A stretch of DNA of 64,000 bases, taken from NCBI RefSeq assembly GCF_018595715.1, contig NZ_JAHEOJ010000020.1:434001-498000 (forward strand). Direction: 5' to 3'. Under the pieces are notes generated by a model. It was not told where the DNA came from. It saw only the letters and a program-made list of their open reading frames with translations, and made no database searches. A program made the position numbers and the translations under genes. Below are positions 8,189 through 16,694 of this stretch, one piece after another (the stretch's first letter is position 1; every line of letters begins with the position of its first letter). This DNA is from Glaciecola sp. XM2. Its GTDB lineage: Bacteria > Pseudomonadota > Gammaproteobacteria > Enterobacterales > Alteromonadaceae.

Positions 8189-9097
8189 TTAAGCATGTTT
8201 TCTTAAAAACGCATCCACTTCCATAGCGCTTGGAATAGAGGGTACTGCACCTGCCCGCGTTACGCTGATTGCTGATGCTGCACACGCGGTACGCAAGGCG
8301 TCTGTAATGGGCTTACCTTGAGCAAAGTTTGCTAAAAAATAACCAATAAAGGTGTCACCGGCAGCGGTGGTATCAACGGCGTCTACGCTAAATGCATCCA
8401 CCTGAGTCTGCTGGCCTTTATGCATGTAGCACACGCCTTTTTTACCCAATGTAAGTAAGACCTGCGTGTTGTCAGACATCACAAGTAATGCTTCTCTTGC
8501 GTCTTTGACATTGTCACAATCTGTCAGTTGCATGGCTTCGACTTCATTGACGATTAACAGCGTTATTTTATCAAGAGGAAGTTGGCGCACACTATCGGTC
8601 ATCGGCGCAGGATTAAAAGCGACAGGTACGTTAGCCGCAAAGGCGTGCTCGATGATTTTATCGATCGCGTTGGTTTCGTTTTGCAGCAACACCCAGTCTT
8701 GTGAAGTGGCGGTGCTAAGTGCCTTATCAATAATCGTTTCGTTAAACAAATGATTGGCGCCTGGAAACAAAAAGATGGCATTTTCGGCTTCTGGATTCAC
8801 TTGAATAATTGCATGACCTGAAGCGACCTCGGTTTGCGCCGATACGTGGCTCATATCAACACCTGCATCTTTCATGGCACTCAACATAGGCAAGTCGCTT
8901 TGATGAATGGCGCCTATGTGAAACGTATCGATACCTGCTTTTGCACTTGCAACCGATTGATTTGCACCCTTGCCCCCTAAGATCGATTGATAATCGCTTG
9001 AAGAGAGGGTTTCGCCGGGTGTAACAAAATGGGGTACTTGATAAACATGGTCAATATTGATGGAGCCAAAATTATAAACAGCCATTGAGTGTTCCAT
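8189..9097 (-). CDS. rbsK: Ribokinase, PfkB family
   Basis: Phosphorylates ribose to ribose-5-phosphate with ATP. 302 residues; the start could be 9097 or the Met four codons later (9085), whose upstream GGAAC is the better ribosome site. PfkB signatures: GSINIDHVYQVPHFVTPGET at the N-terminus, GGKGANQSVASAKAG near residue 41, FNPAP, and DTTAAGDTFIGYF near 243 carrying the catalytic Asp and anion hole. It is first in the cluster with nucleoside hydrolase, ygfA and rpiA, so nucleoside ribose can be released, phosphorylated and fed to the pentose pathway. No ribose transporter is nearby. Confidence 0.92.
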   Translation of the reverse strand: MEHSMAVYNFGSINIDHVYQVPHFVTPGETLSSSDYQSILGGKGANQSVASAKAGIDTFHIGAIHQSDLPMLSAMKDAGVDMSHVSAQTEVASGHAIIQVNPEAENAIFLFPGANHLFNETIIDKALSTATSQDWVLLQNETNAIDKIIEHAFAANVPVAFNPAPMTDSVRQLPLDKITLLIVNEVEAMQLTDCDNVKDAREALLVMSDNTQVLLTLGKKGVCYMHKGQQTQVDAFSVDAVDTTAAGDTFIGYFLANFAQGKPITDALRTACAASAISVTRAGAVPSIPSAMEVDAFLRKHA

Positions 9098-9130
9098 TAT
9101 ATAAGGATAGATATATCAGACATAATAAGG

Positions 9131-9312
9131 TGCCTCCCGAAATGCCGCTATATGCTCGTCGTCCGTGTGCCGAAAAGGACACGGCGGAGGTATTATCGTT
9201 ACCGTAGGCTTCTCGATACGAGCCGAGCTTGCACAATAGCAACAGAGGCAACCCCCTGGGTTTTAAGCATCGGCCAGGAACATGCAGCATACTGGCAAAC
9301 ATCTCAGGAAGC
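9131..9312 (-). ncRNA. ssrS: 6S RNA
   Basis: Minus-strand RNA of about 182 nt (E. coli 6S is about 184). The ends pair: GCTTCCTGAGATG at the 5' side with CATTTCGGGAGGC at the 3' side makes a terminal stem of about 13 bp. Internal blocks match the E. coli 6S order, notably GCTCGG...TCGAGAAGCC in the conserved 3' half. 6S RNA binds the sigma-70 holoenzyme as an open-promoter mimic in stationary phase. A TACAAT hexamer (9313-9318, minus strand) is a possible -10. It lies between ygfB (divergent) and rbsK, the conserved location apart from the inserted genes. Confidence 0.9.
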
Positions 9313-9487
9313 ATTGTAACTTTTCACAGTCATACGACTGTCTGAGCAGTGCATACTAACGCAAAGCGCAAGTACTTAAAAGTGACATTCATCAGGCGTA
9401 GCTAAATCACTGTAAATAAAGCTATGTACATTTCATTTATGGGCATGTTTTGCTACGATTACCGTAGGTTTATTAAGAGAAGTCTGC

Positions 9488-10069
9488 GTGTCAAATAATC
9501 AAAATCAAGACCCAACCCGCTACGAATCGTTTAGTAATTTATTAAATCAATATAATGTGATTGTTGATGGCGCAGAGGTGCATGGCATTTTATGTGGCAT
9601 GCTTGCCGGTGGCATGACCTTAGACGATCAAAATTGGATTGAAGCATTAGCAGATGTCACCAATCAGGGTGAACCGTTTGCTGAGGATTTAAAGCGCATC
9701 ATCATCGAGACATATAATCAGATTTGCCAACAGTTTATTGAACCTGACTTTGCACTAACGTTGTGTTTACCCGATGACGCATCACCCATCAATGAACGTG
9801 GCCAGGCTTTGACGCATTGGGTGCAAGGCTTTCTGTTGGGCTTTGGCTTACATCAGGCCGACCTGACAAAGTGCTCGGAAGATGTCAAAGAAGCGCTTGA
9901 AGATTTTTCACAAATAGCGCGTATGGACGAGCAAATGAGCGAAGACGAAGAATCTGAACAGGCATTTTTTGAAGTCGTCGAATATGTGCGTATCAGTGCG
10001 ATGTTGTGCTTTAATGAGTTAGGCAAATCATTGCTCGATAGCGCACCTCAATCGCAGGTGTTTCATTGA
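9488..10069 (+). CDS. ygfB: YgfB, UPF0149 family protein
   Basis: UPF0149 (YecA/YgfB) family protein of 193 residues. The GTG start follows AAGAGAAG. Typical parts: FSNLLNQYNVIVDGAEVHGILCGMLAGG at residues 16-43, and GFLLGFGLHQ in the middle, then an acidic Glu/Asp-rich stretch and VVEYVRISAMLCFNELG near the C-terminus. Helical cytoplasmic protein, role poorly defined. It is first in the ygfB-pepP-ubiH-ubiI order conserved in many gammaproteobacteria; its TGA overlaps the pepP start. The zapA gene that usually sits beside ygfB is not in the gap. Confidence 0.93.
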   Translation: MSNNQNQDPTRYESFSNLLNQYNVIVDGAEVHGILCGMLAGGMTLDDQNWIEALADVTNQGEPFAEDLKRIIIETYNQICQQFIEPDFALTLCLPDDASPINERGQALTHWVQGFLLGFGLHQADLTKCSEDVKEALEDFSQIARMDEQMSEDEESEQAFFEVVEYVRISAMLCFNELGKSLLDSAPQSQVFH

Positions 10070-11394
10070 TTACGTTGGCTGAGTTTCAAAGGCGCAGGGC
10101 GCAATTATTAGCGCAGTGTAAGCCCTCTAGTATTGTTGTTATACCCGCCGCCAGCCAAGTTACTCGTAGCAACGATACCGAGCATCCTTTTAGGCAAAAT
10201 AGTGACTTTTGGTATTTAACCGGCTTCAACGAAGCAGATGCACTACTTGTGTTATCAAACCAACTTGCCAACGAGGATGGCGATGACTTATCAAGCATGT
10301 TGTTTGTGCTGCCAAAAGACCCGCACGCAGAGATTTGGCATGGTCGGCGCATGGGTCCTGAAAAAGCAGTGGAACAATTAGGTATAGATGAGGCGTATGA
10401 ACTCGATGTCCTAGAAGAGTTACTCCCAGCATTATTAAACGGGCACGAGCATTTGTATTATTCGCTCGACGAAAACCCTCAGGCCGACGAAATTGTGCAA
10501 TCGGCGCTCGCGCAATGCAAGTCAGCGCCTAAGCAGAGCATGGTTGCCCCCGCTAATATCGTCGATGTTAGCGTGTTGCTACACGCAATGCGTAACATTA
10601 AATCTAGCGCAGAGATTGCGCTTATGCGTGAAGCGGCTGTAATTTCTAGCGACGCCCATAAACGCGCAATGCGCTTTGTAGCGCCAGGCGTGTATGAATA
10701 TCAATTAGAGGCTGAACTTCATCATGAGTTCGCTATGCGCGGTGCTCGATACCCAGCATACGGCACTATCGTAGGCAGCGGTGACAACGCTTGCATCTTA
10801 CACTACACCGAAAATAGCGACTGCATCAAAGACGGTAATTTAGTACTCATTGACGCAGGTTGTGAGTTGCAAGGCTATGCGGCTGATATCACCCGCACTT
10901 TTCCGGCAAATGGCAAATTTAATCCTGAGCAAAGCGCGCTTTATCAGCTTGTGCTCGATTCGCAGTTAGCGGCGTTAGAGGTTTTGAAACCTGGCAATAC
11001 CATAGCCCAAGCAATGCAGGCCTGCGTTGCAGTAATAGTGAAAGGTTTATGCGAATTAGGCATTTTATCAGGGGAGCCCGATGCGCTTATTGCAGAAGAT
11101 GCGTGGCGCCCGTATTTTATGCATGGTTTAGGTCACTACCTTGGACTCGATGTGCATGATGTAGGCATTTATAAAAAAGAGGGCGAAGATTTACCCCTTG
11201 CCCCGGGCATCGTCTTAACAGTAGAGCCCGGCCTTTATATTGCGCCCGATAGCGATGCGCCAGCCAAATATCGAGGGATAGGTATTCGCATTGAAGATGA
11301 CATCGTGATCACCGAAAGCGGGCATGAAATACTCACCAGCGGCGTGCCTAAAACCATCAGCGAGATTGAAGCGCTCATGGCGAGTAAGTCGTAA
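10066..11394 (+). CDS. pepP: Xaa-Pro aminopeptidase P
   Basis: Cytosolic di-metal peptidase (M24B) that removes an N-terminal residue before proline. 442 residues; the TTG at 10066 overlaps the ygfB TGA and gives the family N-terminus ITLAEFQRRR, so it is preferred. The N-terminal domain carries the FRQNSDFWYLTGFNE motif. Metal ligands are visible in the pita-bread domain: Asp in LIDAGCE and AADITRTF, His in HGLGHYLGLDVHDVG, Glu in TVEPGLYI and IRIEDDIVIT. Translationally coupled to ygfB and followed two bases later by ubiH. Confidence 0.96.
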   Translation: MITLAEFQRRRAQLLAQCKPSSIVVIPAASQVTRSNDTEHPFRQNSDFWYLTGFNEADALLVLSNQLANEDGDDLSSMLFVLPKDPHAEIWHGRRMGPEKAVEQLGIDEAYELDVLEELLPALLNGHEHLYYSLDENPQADEIVQSALAQCKSAPKQSMVAPANIVDVSVLLHAMRNIKSSAEIALMREAAVISSDAHKRAMRFVAPGVYEYQLEAELHHEFAMRGARYPAYGTIVGSGDNACILHYTENSDCIKDGNLVLIDAGCELQGYAADITRTFPANGKFNPEQSALYQLVLDSQLAALEVLKPGNTIAQAMQACVAVIVKGLCELGILSGEPDALIAEDAWRPYFMHGLGHYLGLDVHDVGIYKKEGEDLPLAPGIVLTVEPGLYIAPDSDAPAKYRGIGIRIEDDIVITESGHEILTSGVPKTISEIEALMASKS

Positions 11395-11396
11395 CC

Positions 11397-12584
11397 ATGA
11401 CCGAGCATGTGGATGTTGTCATTGCAGGTGGCGGCGTGGTTGGCTGCGCCACTGCTTTGGCGCTGGTAAATAAAACGGATTTGTCGATTGCCATTATTGA
11501 AAGTCATCCGCCTGAAAAATCGAATACCCACCCTAGCTTTGATGCCCGGGTCATCGCTCTAGCCAAATCCTCAGTAGATACCCTAAAAAGTTGGAATTTT
11601 GATACCGAGCAAGTCGATGGCGGCGATATCAAGCGCATTCATGTGTCAGATCGAAAGCATATTGGTCAAGCGGTTCTCGATGCTGATCAAGTTGGGGTTT
11701 GTGCGTTAGGAAAAGTGGTGCACTTAGAGCAGCTCGGCATCTCGATGTATAAAGACGTACAGCAATCTCGCGCACAATATTACAGTCCAGACAGCATTGT
11801 GAGTTTAACTAAGCATCAAGACTATATAGACATTGACACCCAAAGCCGACAGATACGCTGCAAGCTATTGATTATTGCTGAGGGCGGCGTGTCTTCAACC
11901 CGAGAGCTTGCGGGCATTGCTGCAGATGAACAGGACTATGATCAAAGCGCCATTGTAACCAACGTTACCACGCAATTGCCCCATAACAACTGCGCATACG
12001 AGCGCTTTACTAAACATGGCCCGATTGCATTTTTACCCATGCACACCGATGCAAAAGATAAAGCCAAGCAAGGGCGTTTAATGTCGGTGGTATGGACGAC
12101 CCATGTCTCTCAGAAAATGCGTATTCAAGCGTTAGACGATGAGGCGTTTTTAGGCGAGTTACAATCCTTGTTTGGCAGCCGCCTAGGAAAATTACAAGCG
12201 TGCACGCCTCGCTATCAATATCCTTTAACCCTGCGTACCGCAAATCCTTATGTTTCACACCGCAGCGTATGCGTGGGAAATGCCGCGCAGAGCCTACATC
12301 CTATTGCAGGACAAGGCTTTAATTTAGGCATGAGGGATGTGCAAGAATTAGCAGAGCAACTCAAAGACGCAGAAGATATTGGCAGCTTTGAGACGTTAAA
12401 CGCATATAAAACCGCTCGAAGCACCGACAAATCTCGAGTAATTGGCGCAACCAATTTATTAGTAAGCACCTTTTCCAATCATTTTGAGCCGCTAGTCATT
12501 GGCCGCAACAAGGCTTTAGTGGGATTAAATTTATGTTCAGGCTTAAAAAATAAGTTCGCACGCTATGCAATGGGGCAAAGGTAG
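11397..12584 (+). CDS. ubiH: 2-octaprenyl-6-methoxyphenyl hydroxylase UbiH
   Basis: FAD monooxygenase of ubiquinone biosynthesis. 395 residues. The dinucleotide-binding VIAGGGVVGCATALAL is at residues 8-23, the RVIALA segment follows, IKRIHVSDR is the typical DxxRIHVS region, and the second FAD motif reads VGNAAQSLHPIAGQGFNLG. The Asn in GNAAQ (GDAAH in most relatives) is the UbiH hallmark and separates it from the adjacent UbiI. It acts in the Ubi complex at the inner membrane and starts two bases after pepP stops. Confidence 0.93.
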   Translation: MTEHVDVVIAGGGVVGCATALALVNKTDLSIAIIESHPPEKSNTHPSFDARVIALAKSSVDTLKSWNFDTEQVDGGDIKRIHVSDRKHIGQAVLDADQVGVCALGKVVHLEQLGISMYKDVQQSRAQYYSPDSIVSLTKHQDYIDIDTQSRQIRCKLLIIAEGGVSSTRELAGIAADEQDYDQSAIVTNVTTQLPHNNCAYERFTKHGPIAFLPMHTDAKDKAKQGRLMSVVWTTHVSQKMRIQALDDEAFLGELQSLFGSRLGKLQACTPRYQYPLTLRTANPYVSHRSVCVGNAAQSLHPIAGQGFNLGMRDVQELAEQLKDAEDIGSFETLNAYKTARSTDKSRVIGATNLLVSTFSNHFEPLVIGRNKALVGLNLCSGLKNKFARYAMGQR

Positions 12585-12590
12585 GCTCAC

Positions 12591-13817
12591 ATGAAACAAA
12601 GCAATAAGAAGCCAGCAAAAACGCCGTTGATTAAACAAGCCGATATAGTGATTGCAGGCGCAGGTATCGTTGGGCAAACCCTTGCGCTTGAATTGGGCAC
12701 GACCGGTTTAAGTGTGTTGGTAATCGACGCTCAAAAAAGCCTCGAATGTAAGGTCGAACAGCCATTTTCACCCCGAGTAAGCGCTATAAGCGCTGCCAGT
12801 CAGCATCATTTTGAACGTCTTGGCGCATGGGAAAATATTGCCCGCAAACAAGCCTACACACATATGCAAGTGTGGGAGCAAGACGGCTTTGGCAAGATAG
12901 ATTTTGACAATGCAGATATAGGTCTTGATGCCCTAGGCCACATTATTGAGAATGATCAGCTTGCCGCAGCACTTTATAACACGGCCAAGGCGCATCCTAA
13001 TATTGAGTATGCCTTAGGCAATACAATTGAGAAGCTGGTTCACACAGGCGATGAGTACCATATTGGGCTTGATGATGGCGCCATTATTATTGCTCGTTTG
13101 CTGGTAGGGGCTGATGGCGGTAACTCGTTCGTAAGGCGTTCATTGAGCTTTAAACAAAGCTTTTGGGACTATGATCACACCGCCATTGTTGCCAATGTAC
13201 AAACCAAATATCCTCATGAACTAACGGCCAGACAGGTATTTACGCCCACAGGTCCCTTGGCCTTTTTGCCGCTCGGCAAGGCAGATGATTCCCGCAGTCA
13301 AACATGTTCGATTGTATGGTCGCAAGAAACTGAAGCTGCAAATCGTTTGTTAGGCATGGATGCAGAAGCATTTTGCAAAGCCTTATCTGTTGCAATTGAC
13401 ATGCAGTTAGGCCCGTGTGAACTGATCACCGATAGGTTTAGTTACCCATTAACTATGCGCTATGCGCGCCAGTGGGTAGATGAATCGATAGCCCTAGTAG
13501 GGGATGCTGCGCATACCATCCATCCCTTAGCTGGTCAGGGAGCAAACCTGGGCATTGGCGATGCCGTTGCTTTAGCCGCAAACATTCAAACTAGCCTTGA
13601 CGACGGCAAACCCTTCTTCTCAAAGCAGCGATTAAGGGCTTATGAGCGTGAGCGAAAAGCGCAAGCGCAAAAGGTTATTGCGACCATGGAAGGCTTTAAA
13701 CGCTTATTTGACGGTGATGATCCATTGAAAAAGCTGATCAGGAACGTAGGTTTAACGGGCGCGAACACGCTCACGCCAATTAAGCAGTTTTTTATTGAGC
13801 AAGCGCAGGGTGAATAA
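12591..13817 (+). CDS. ubiI: 2-octaprenylphenol hydroxylase UbiI (VisC)
   Basis: FAD monooxygenase for C5 hydroxylation in ubiquinone synthesis. 408 residues. FAD motif VIAGAGIVGQTLALELG at residues 19-35, PRVSAISAAS, and VGDAAHTIHPLAGQGANLGIGD late in the chain (GDAAH form, unlike neighbouring UbiH). HEFTARQVFTPTGPLAFLPL-like central region is conserved between the two paralogues. Seven bases separate it from ubiH, so the ygfB-pepP-ubiH-ubiI set is one operon. No terminator was seen directly after it; the next promoter (MetJ box) begins 10 bp downstream. Confidence 0.93.
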   Translation: MKQSNKKPAKTPLIKQADIVIAGAGIVGQTLALELGTTGLSVLVIDAQKSLECKVEQPFSPRVSAISAASQHHFERLGAWENIARKQAYTHMQVWEQDGFGKIDFDNADIGLDALGHIIENDQLAAALYNTAKAHPNIEYALGNTIEKLVHTGDEYHIGLDDGAIIIARLLVGADGGNSFVRRSLSFKQSFWDYDHTAIVANVQTKYPHELTARQVFTPTGPLAFLPLGKADDSRSQTCSIVWSQETEAANRLLGMDAEAFCKALSVAIDMQLGPCELITDRFSYPLTMRYARQWVDESIALVGDAAHTIHPLAGQGANLGIGDAVALAANIQTSLDDGKPFFSKQRLRAYERERKAQAQKVIATMEGFKRLFDGDDPLKKLIRNVGLTGANTLTPIKQFFIEQAQGE

Positions 13818-13827
13818 AAAATTTAAT

Positions 13828-13862
13828 AGATGTCTAGACGTCTAAATATTTATTGCTATAAT
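13828..13862 (+). promoter_or_regulatory. MetJ operator over a sigma-70-type promoter
   Basis: AGATGTCT (13828-13835) and AGACGTCT (13836-13843) are abutting met boxes. TATAAT at 13857-13862 is a perfect -10; the -35 position (about 13834-13839) falls inside the operator, so a bound MetJ-SAM repressor would block polymerase. Transcription would start near 13869, just before the structured leader. Confidence 0.78.
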
Positions 13863-13874
13863 GCGCACGCAATA

Positions 13875-14020
13875 TGCATCAAGAGAAAGTCGCCAGACTT
13901 CACCAACCTGCTTTATTAAGTAAGGTGGTCTCCACAACCACGTGGGATGTGCCAAAGCATAGGCATAACGACCTATGCATGGAACTGGTTACTTTCTCCT
14001 TTATTCATTTTTAGGAGAAA
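13875..14020 (+). promoter_or_regulatory. Structured leader, candidate SAM-I-clan riboswitch variant
   Basis: Four-helix junction read by eye: P1 TGCATC (13875-13880) with GATGTG (13946-13951); P2 AAGTC/GACTT (13887-13891, 13896-13900); P3 CCTGCTT/AAGTAAGG (13907-13913, 13918-13925, one bulge); P4 CCAC/GTGG (13932-13935, 13942-13945). SAM-I core words are echoed: ATCAAGAG after P1, CAACC before P3, GGTG after it, GATG closing P1. A further hairpin follows (GCATAGG/CCTATGC, 13957-13978). TTTCTCC (13993-13999) pairs with the ribosome site GGAGAAA (14014-14020); GAGAAAGT in P1/P2 can instead pair with ACTTTCTC (13991-13998). This looks like translational control. The ligand is inferred only, supported by the MetJ box. 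Confidence 0.6.
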
Positions 14021-14022
14021 TT

Positions 14023-14409
14023 ATGTCAAATCTTTTACCTTTCACGCCCAAACAATCCAAAGCGTTTCGTCCATTTATTTTTGTGGATACCTTATTTGTT
14101 CATGATAAAGAGTCATTTTTTGTGATGGGCTTGTGTGAAAACAAACGCACAATCCACATCAGTGATGAGACATTAGCCTTGCCTAAAGCGCAGCAACGTC
14201 ATGTTATCAGTGAAATGGTCAGAAGCCACTTTAAAGGAAGTGGAGGCACTTTACCTGTATGGAAAGAGATTCATTATTATCGCTTTTTTCATACCGCAAA
14301 AAACGCATGGGTCTTTGATGTCTCAGGTACATTTTTATACGAATCACAAGAGGAGCTACCAGCTCGTGCAACAGCGAAGGTAGATGGTAAAGAATTTGAG
14401 CTAAATTAA
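14023..14409 (+). CDS. Unrecognised 128-aa protein under MetJ/leader control
   Basis: Soluble protein of unknown function. The ATG at 14023 follows AGGAGAAATT and fixes the start; an open stretch upstream belongs to the leader RNA. No signal peptide or membrane span. Visible features: FRPFIFVDTLFVHDKESFF and VMGLCENKRTIHISDE in the first half, a conserved-looking RHVISEMVRSHF helix, then HYYRFFHTAKNAWVFDVSG. There are no cysteine clusters or nucleotide-binding motifs. Its control region (MetJ operator plus SAM-riboswitch-like leader) suggests a link to methionine or SAM status, but no enzyme family is recognised. A short hairpin follows the stop. Confidence 0.75.
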   Translation: MSNLLPFTPKQSKAFRPFIFVDTLFVHDKESFFVMGLCENKRTIHISDETLALPKAQQRHVISEMVRSHFKGSGGTLPVWKEIHYYRFFHTAKNAWVFDVSGTFLYESQEELPARATAKVDGKEFELN

Positions 14410-14428
14410 GCGCATTAACGCGCTTTAT
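14408..14428 (+). terminator. Short hairpin after the 128-aa gene
   Basis: AAGCGC (14408-14413) pairs with GCGCTT (14420-14425), followed by TTA. It overlaps the stop codon; a weak intrinsic terminator. Confidence 0.4.
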
Positions 14429-14497
14429 GAACTAGATTGATGCTCTGCAAGAAGATTTGGCGAGCATCAACGTCGTTTAGAACGGGGTAGTAAGCAT

Positions 14498-14533
14498 AAA
14501 AAAGCCCATGTCACTGCTGTGTATGGGCCTTTT
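14498..14533. terminator. Bidirectional terminator
   Basis: AAAAAAGCCCAT (from 14498) and ATGGGCCTTTT (14523-14533) form a stem with A and T tracts on both sides, between the convergent 128-aa gene and TonB receptor gene; the loop is about 13 bases. Confidence 0.8.
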
Positions 14534-14552
14534 GTATTATCGCGGGTGACGA

Positions 14553-16694
14553 CTAGAATTGATATCTAAAACCAACATAAGCCGTTCGCTCAGCAGCCGG
14601 TTCAATACCGTCATTTCTGATACGGCTGTAGTAATCATCATCAAACAGATTGTTGACACCGCCTTGCAAAGACCATGAGTCATCGATTTGATACTCAGCG
14701 CTTAAATCAAAGACTTCATATGATGGAATAACCCCATCAATTTGCCCAGCACCACTGCCTCTTGATAGATTTGAGTCTTGCCAGAACTGTTGGTCAACAA
14801 AAGTCGCGGTTAACGCAACGCTTAAGTTTTCTTGGTTATAGATAAAACCAGCACGAATCAAATAGTCTGGGGCAAAACTTGGCGTGTTGCCCACCAATGA
14901 TGCGGTGGTACTTTCAGTGATTTCTGCTTCAAGCAGTGAGCCATTCACAAAAACAATAAAATTACTGTCGTCGTTGCGGTTATAAAAGAAGTCATACTCT
15001 GCGCTAAACTCGATTCCTTGGTGCTTTGAGTTACCGGTGTTTACGCGCTGAATATCAACGATATTCACTTGTATTTGCTCAACCTTGTCGTTGAAGTCGA
15101 TTCTGAAGAGACTCACGTCTAGGTTAAAACCTTCAACAATCATTGAGCGAACACCAAACTCCATATTTTCTGCTTTAGAAATATCGGGTCCATTTTCACC
15201 GGTTAATTCTGCATTGGGGTTAGCAAGATCATCAAAGCGCTGAGGACGATATGATTCAGAGATATTTGCATAAAGTTCAGTGGTGTCACTTAAGCGATAA
15301 CTCGCTCCAAGCCCCATCAATAGCTCGTTGTTAGTTTTATCAACATCGATAGCGTCACGTTGCAGGCTTGCACGCTTTAGTGGCTCTGATAAATCATAGT
15401 TTACGCGCTCATAACGCGCGGTAGGGACGATGCTCAAGTTACCAAAACGAAATAGGTTTTCTACAAACAGGGCGCTATAAGTCATGACGCGGTCTTGTTC
15501 AAACAACAAGTCTTCAGCAAGCTGCACGTTTGAGCGGATATTGTCACTTACATGACGTGTACGCGGGCTATCGTCGGTGTACATGGTTGTGCCAAGCGTA
15601 AATATATTGTCGCCTCCCCAGGCTTGGGCAAATCTTACGTCTAGGCCAAAAGTTGTGAACTCTTGCTGGTCGATATTGGTGGTTGAGGGCTCAGCAGCTG
15701 GTGCGACGAATGCCGACGAGCGACGGCTAAAGCGGTCTTGGTACGAATACCATACTTTACCGTTTAGGGTTGCATCGTTACTTAACTGCTGGTCGTAGGT
15801 AAGCGATGCTATCACGCGCTCAATTTCAATGCGGTTGAACGGGGTTTTCACCAAGTCGCGATTGCTGGCAAACTCACTTGAGCTTAAGCGACCGGCTTCG
15901 CCTGAGTCTGATTGATACACGTCTAAATCAAAGCCAATGCGAATATCTTCAAACCCGTTGTAGGCAATGCCGAAGTAGCCAGAGTTCACTTCGGAGTCTT
16001 CATTCTCTCTGGGCCCGTCTGATTGACGATGGTCAAAACTGGCCATGAAGCCAAAATCGCCTTGTGCATATTGCACTTCGTTGTAGGTGCTGTAGAACCC
16101 ATCGCTACCGATGCTGTGCTCTGTGGATGCACTGTTTTCAACGTTTGCACTTGCACGCTTGGTCACAAAATTAATAGTAGGGCCAATTTGAGGACCGTAC
16201 AGTAAGCCAGCGCCACCGCGAATAAATTCTGCGCGCTCAATGCGCTGAGCAGGTGGTAAATAGTAGATAGTTGCATACCCGAACATGTCTGATGCCAGTG
16301 GAATACCATTTTGATAAAAAGCCACAAACTCACTTTCGTGTGGGTTGCCTAAGCCGCGATAGTTCACGTTATAAATACTTGGGATCTTTTGGTCAGATAC
16401 AAAAAGGCCGGGTAAGCGAGAGAAAACTTGACGAAGATTCGGCTCAACAAAAGTAGGTTGTAGCTCTAAATCAATCACTGATACTTTCTTGCCCGCCAGG
16501 ATCTTTCCTTCTTCGACAACATTCACATTGAAGGGGAAGGGGTCATTAACGTTGGAATTCCCCTTAATTTCGATGCGCTCGAGGTCTTTTCGTTGAGGAT
16601 CAGTTTGCGCAGCGTTTAGGTCTGCCAAAGATGAAAATGACGTGATGGTCAACGCAGTCGCGATACAAACAGCGAGAGGTTTACGAGTGAACAT
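14553..16694 (-). CDS. TonB-dependent receptor (FecA-like), 713 aa
   Basis: Outer-membrane active transporter energised by TonB, probably for a ferric chelate. A signal peptide covers about residues 1-24. The plug domain runs about 60-170: LEPNLRQVFSRLPGLFV-type start, NYRGLGNPHESEFVAFYQNG and ERAEFIRGGAGLLYGPQIG. The rest is a 22-strand-type barrel ending YVGFRYQF, a classic C-terminal aromatic residue. A FecA-type signalling extension is not evident. No transporter operon partners are adjacent. A possible Fur-like AT-rich palindrome lies upstream at about 16720-16744. Substrate uncertain. Confidence 0.88.
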   Translation of the reverse strand: MFTRKPLAVCIATALTITSFSSLADLNAAQTDPQRKDLERIEIKGNSNVNDPFPFNVNVVEEGKILAGKKVSVIDLELQPTFVEPNLRQVFSRLPGLFVSDQKIPSIYNVNYRGLGNPHESEFVAFYQNGIPLASDMFGYATIYYLPPAQRIERAEFIRGGAGLLYGPQIGPTINFVTKRASANVENSASTEHSIGSDGFYSTYNEVQYAQGDFGFMASFDHRQSDGPRENEDSEVNSGYFGIAYNGFEDIRIGFDLDVYQSDSGEAGRLSSSEFASNRDLVKTPFNRIEIERVIASLTYDQQLSNDATLNGKVWYSYQDRFSRRSSAFVAPAAEPSTTNIDQQEFTTFGLDVRFAQAWGGDNIFTLGTTMYTDDSPRTRHVSDNIRSNVQLAEDLLFEQDRVMTYSALFVENLFRFGNLSIVPTARYERVNYDLSEPLKRASLQRDAIDVDKTNNELLMGLGASYRLSDTTELYANISESYRPQRFDDLANPNAELTGENGPDISKAENMEFGVRSMIVEGFNLDVSLFRIDFNDKVEQIQVNIVDIQRVNTGNSKHQGIEFSAEYDFFYNRNDDSNFIVFVNGSLLEAEITESTTASLVGNTPSFAPDYLIRAGFIYNQENLSVALTATFVDQQFWQDSNLSRGSGAGQIDGVIPSYEVFDLSAEYQIDDSWSLQGGVNNLFDDDYYSRIRNDGIEPAAERTAYVGFRYQF

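Noticed and set aside
9072-9319. ORFs over the 6S RNA region on both strands
   Set aside because: The region folds as 6S RNA with paired ends; the peptides show no protein-like pattern and are not ZapA.
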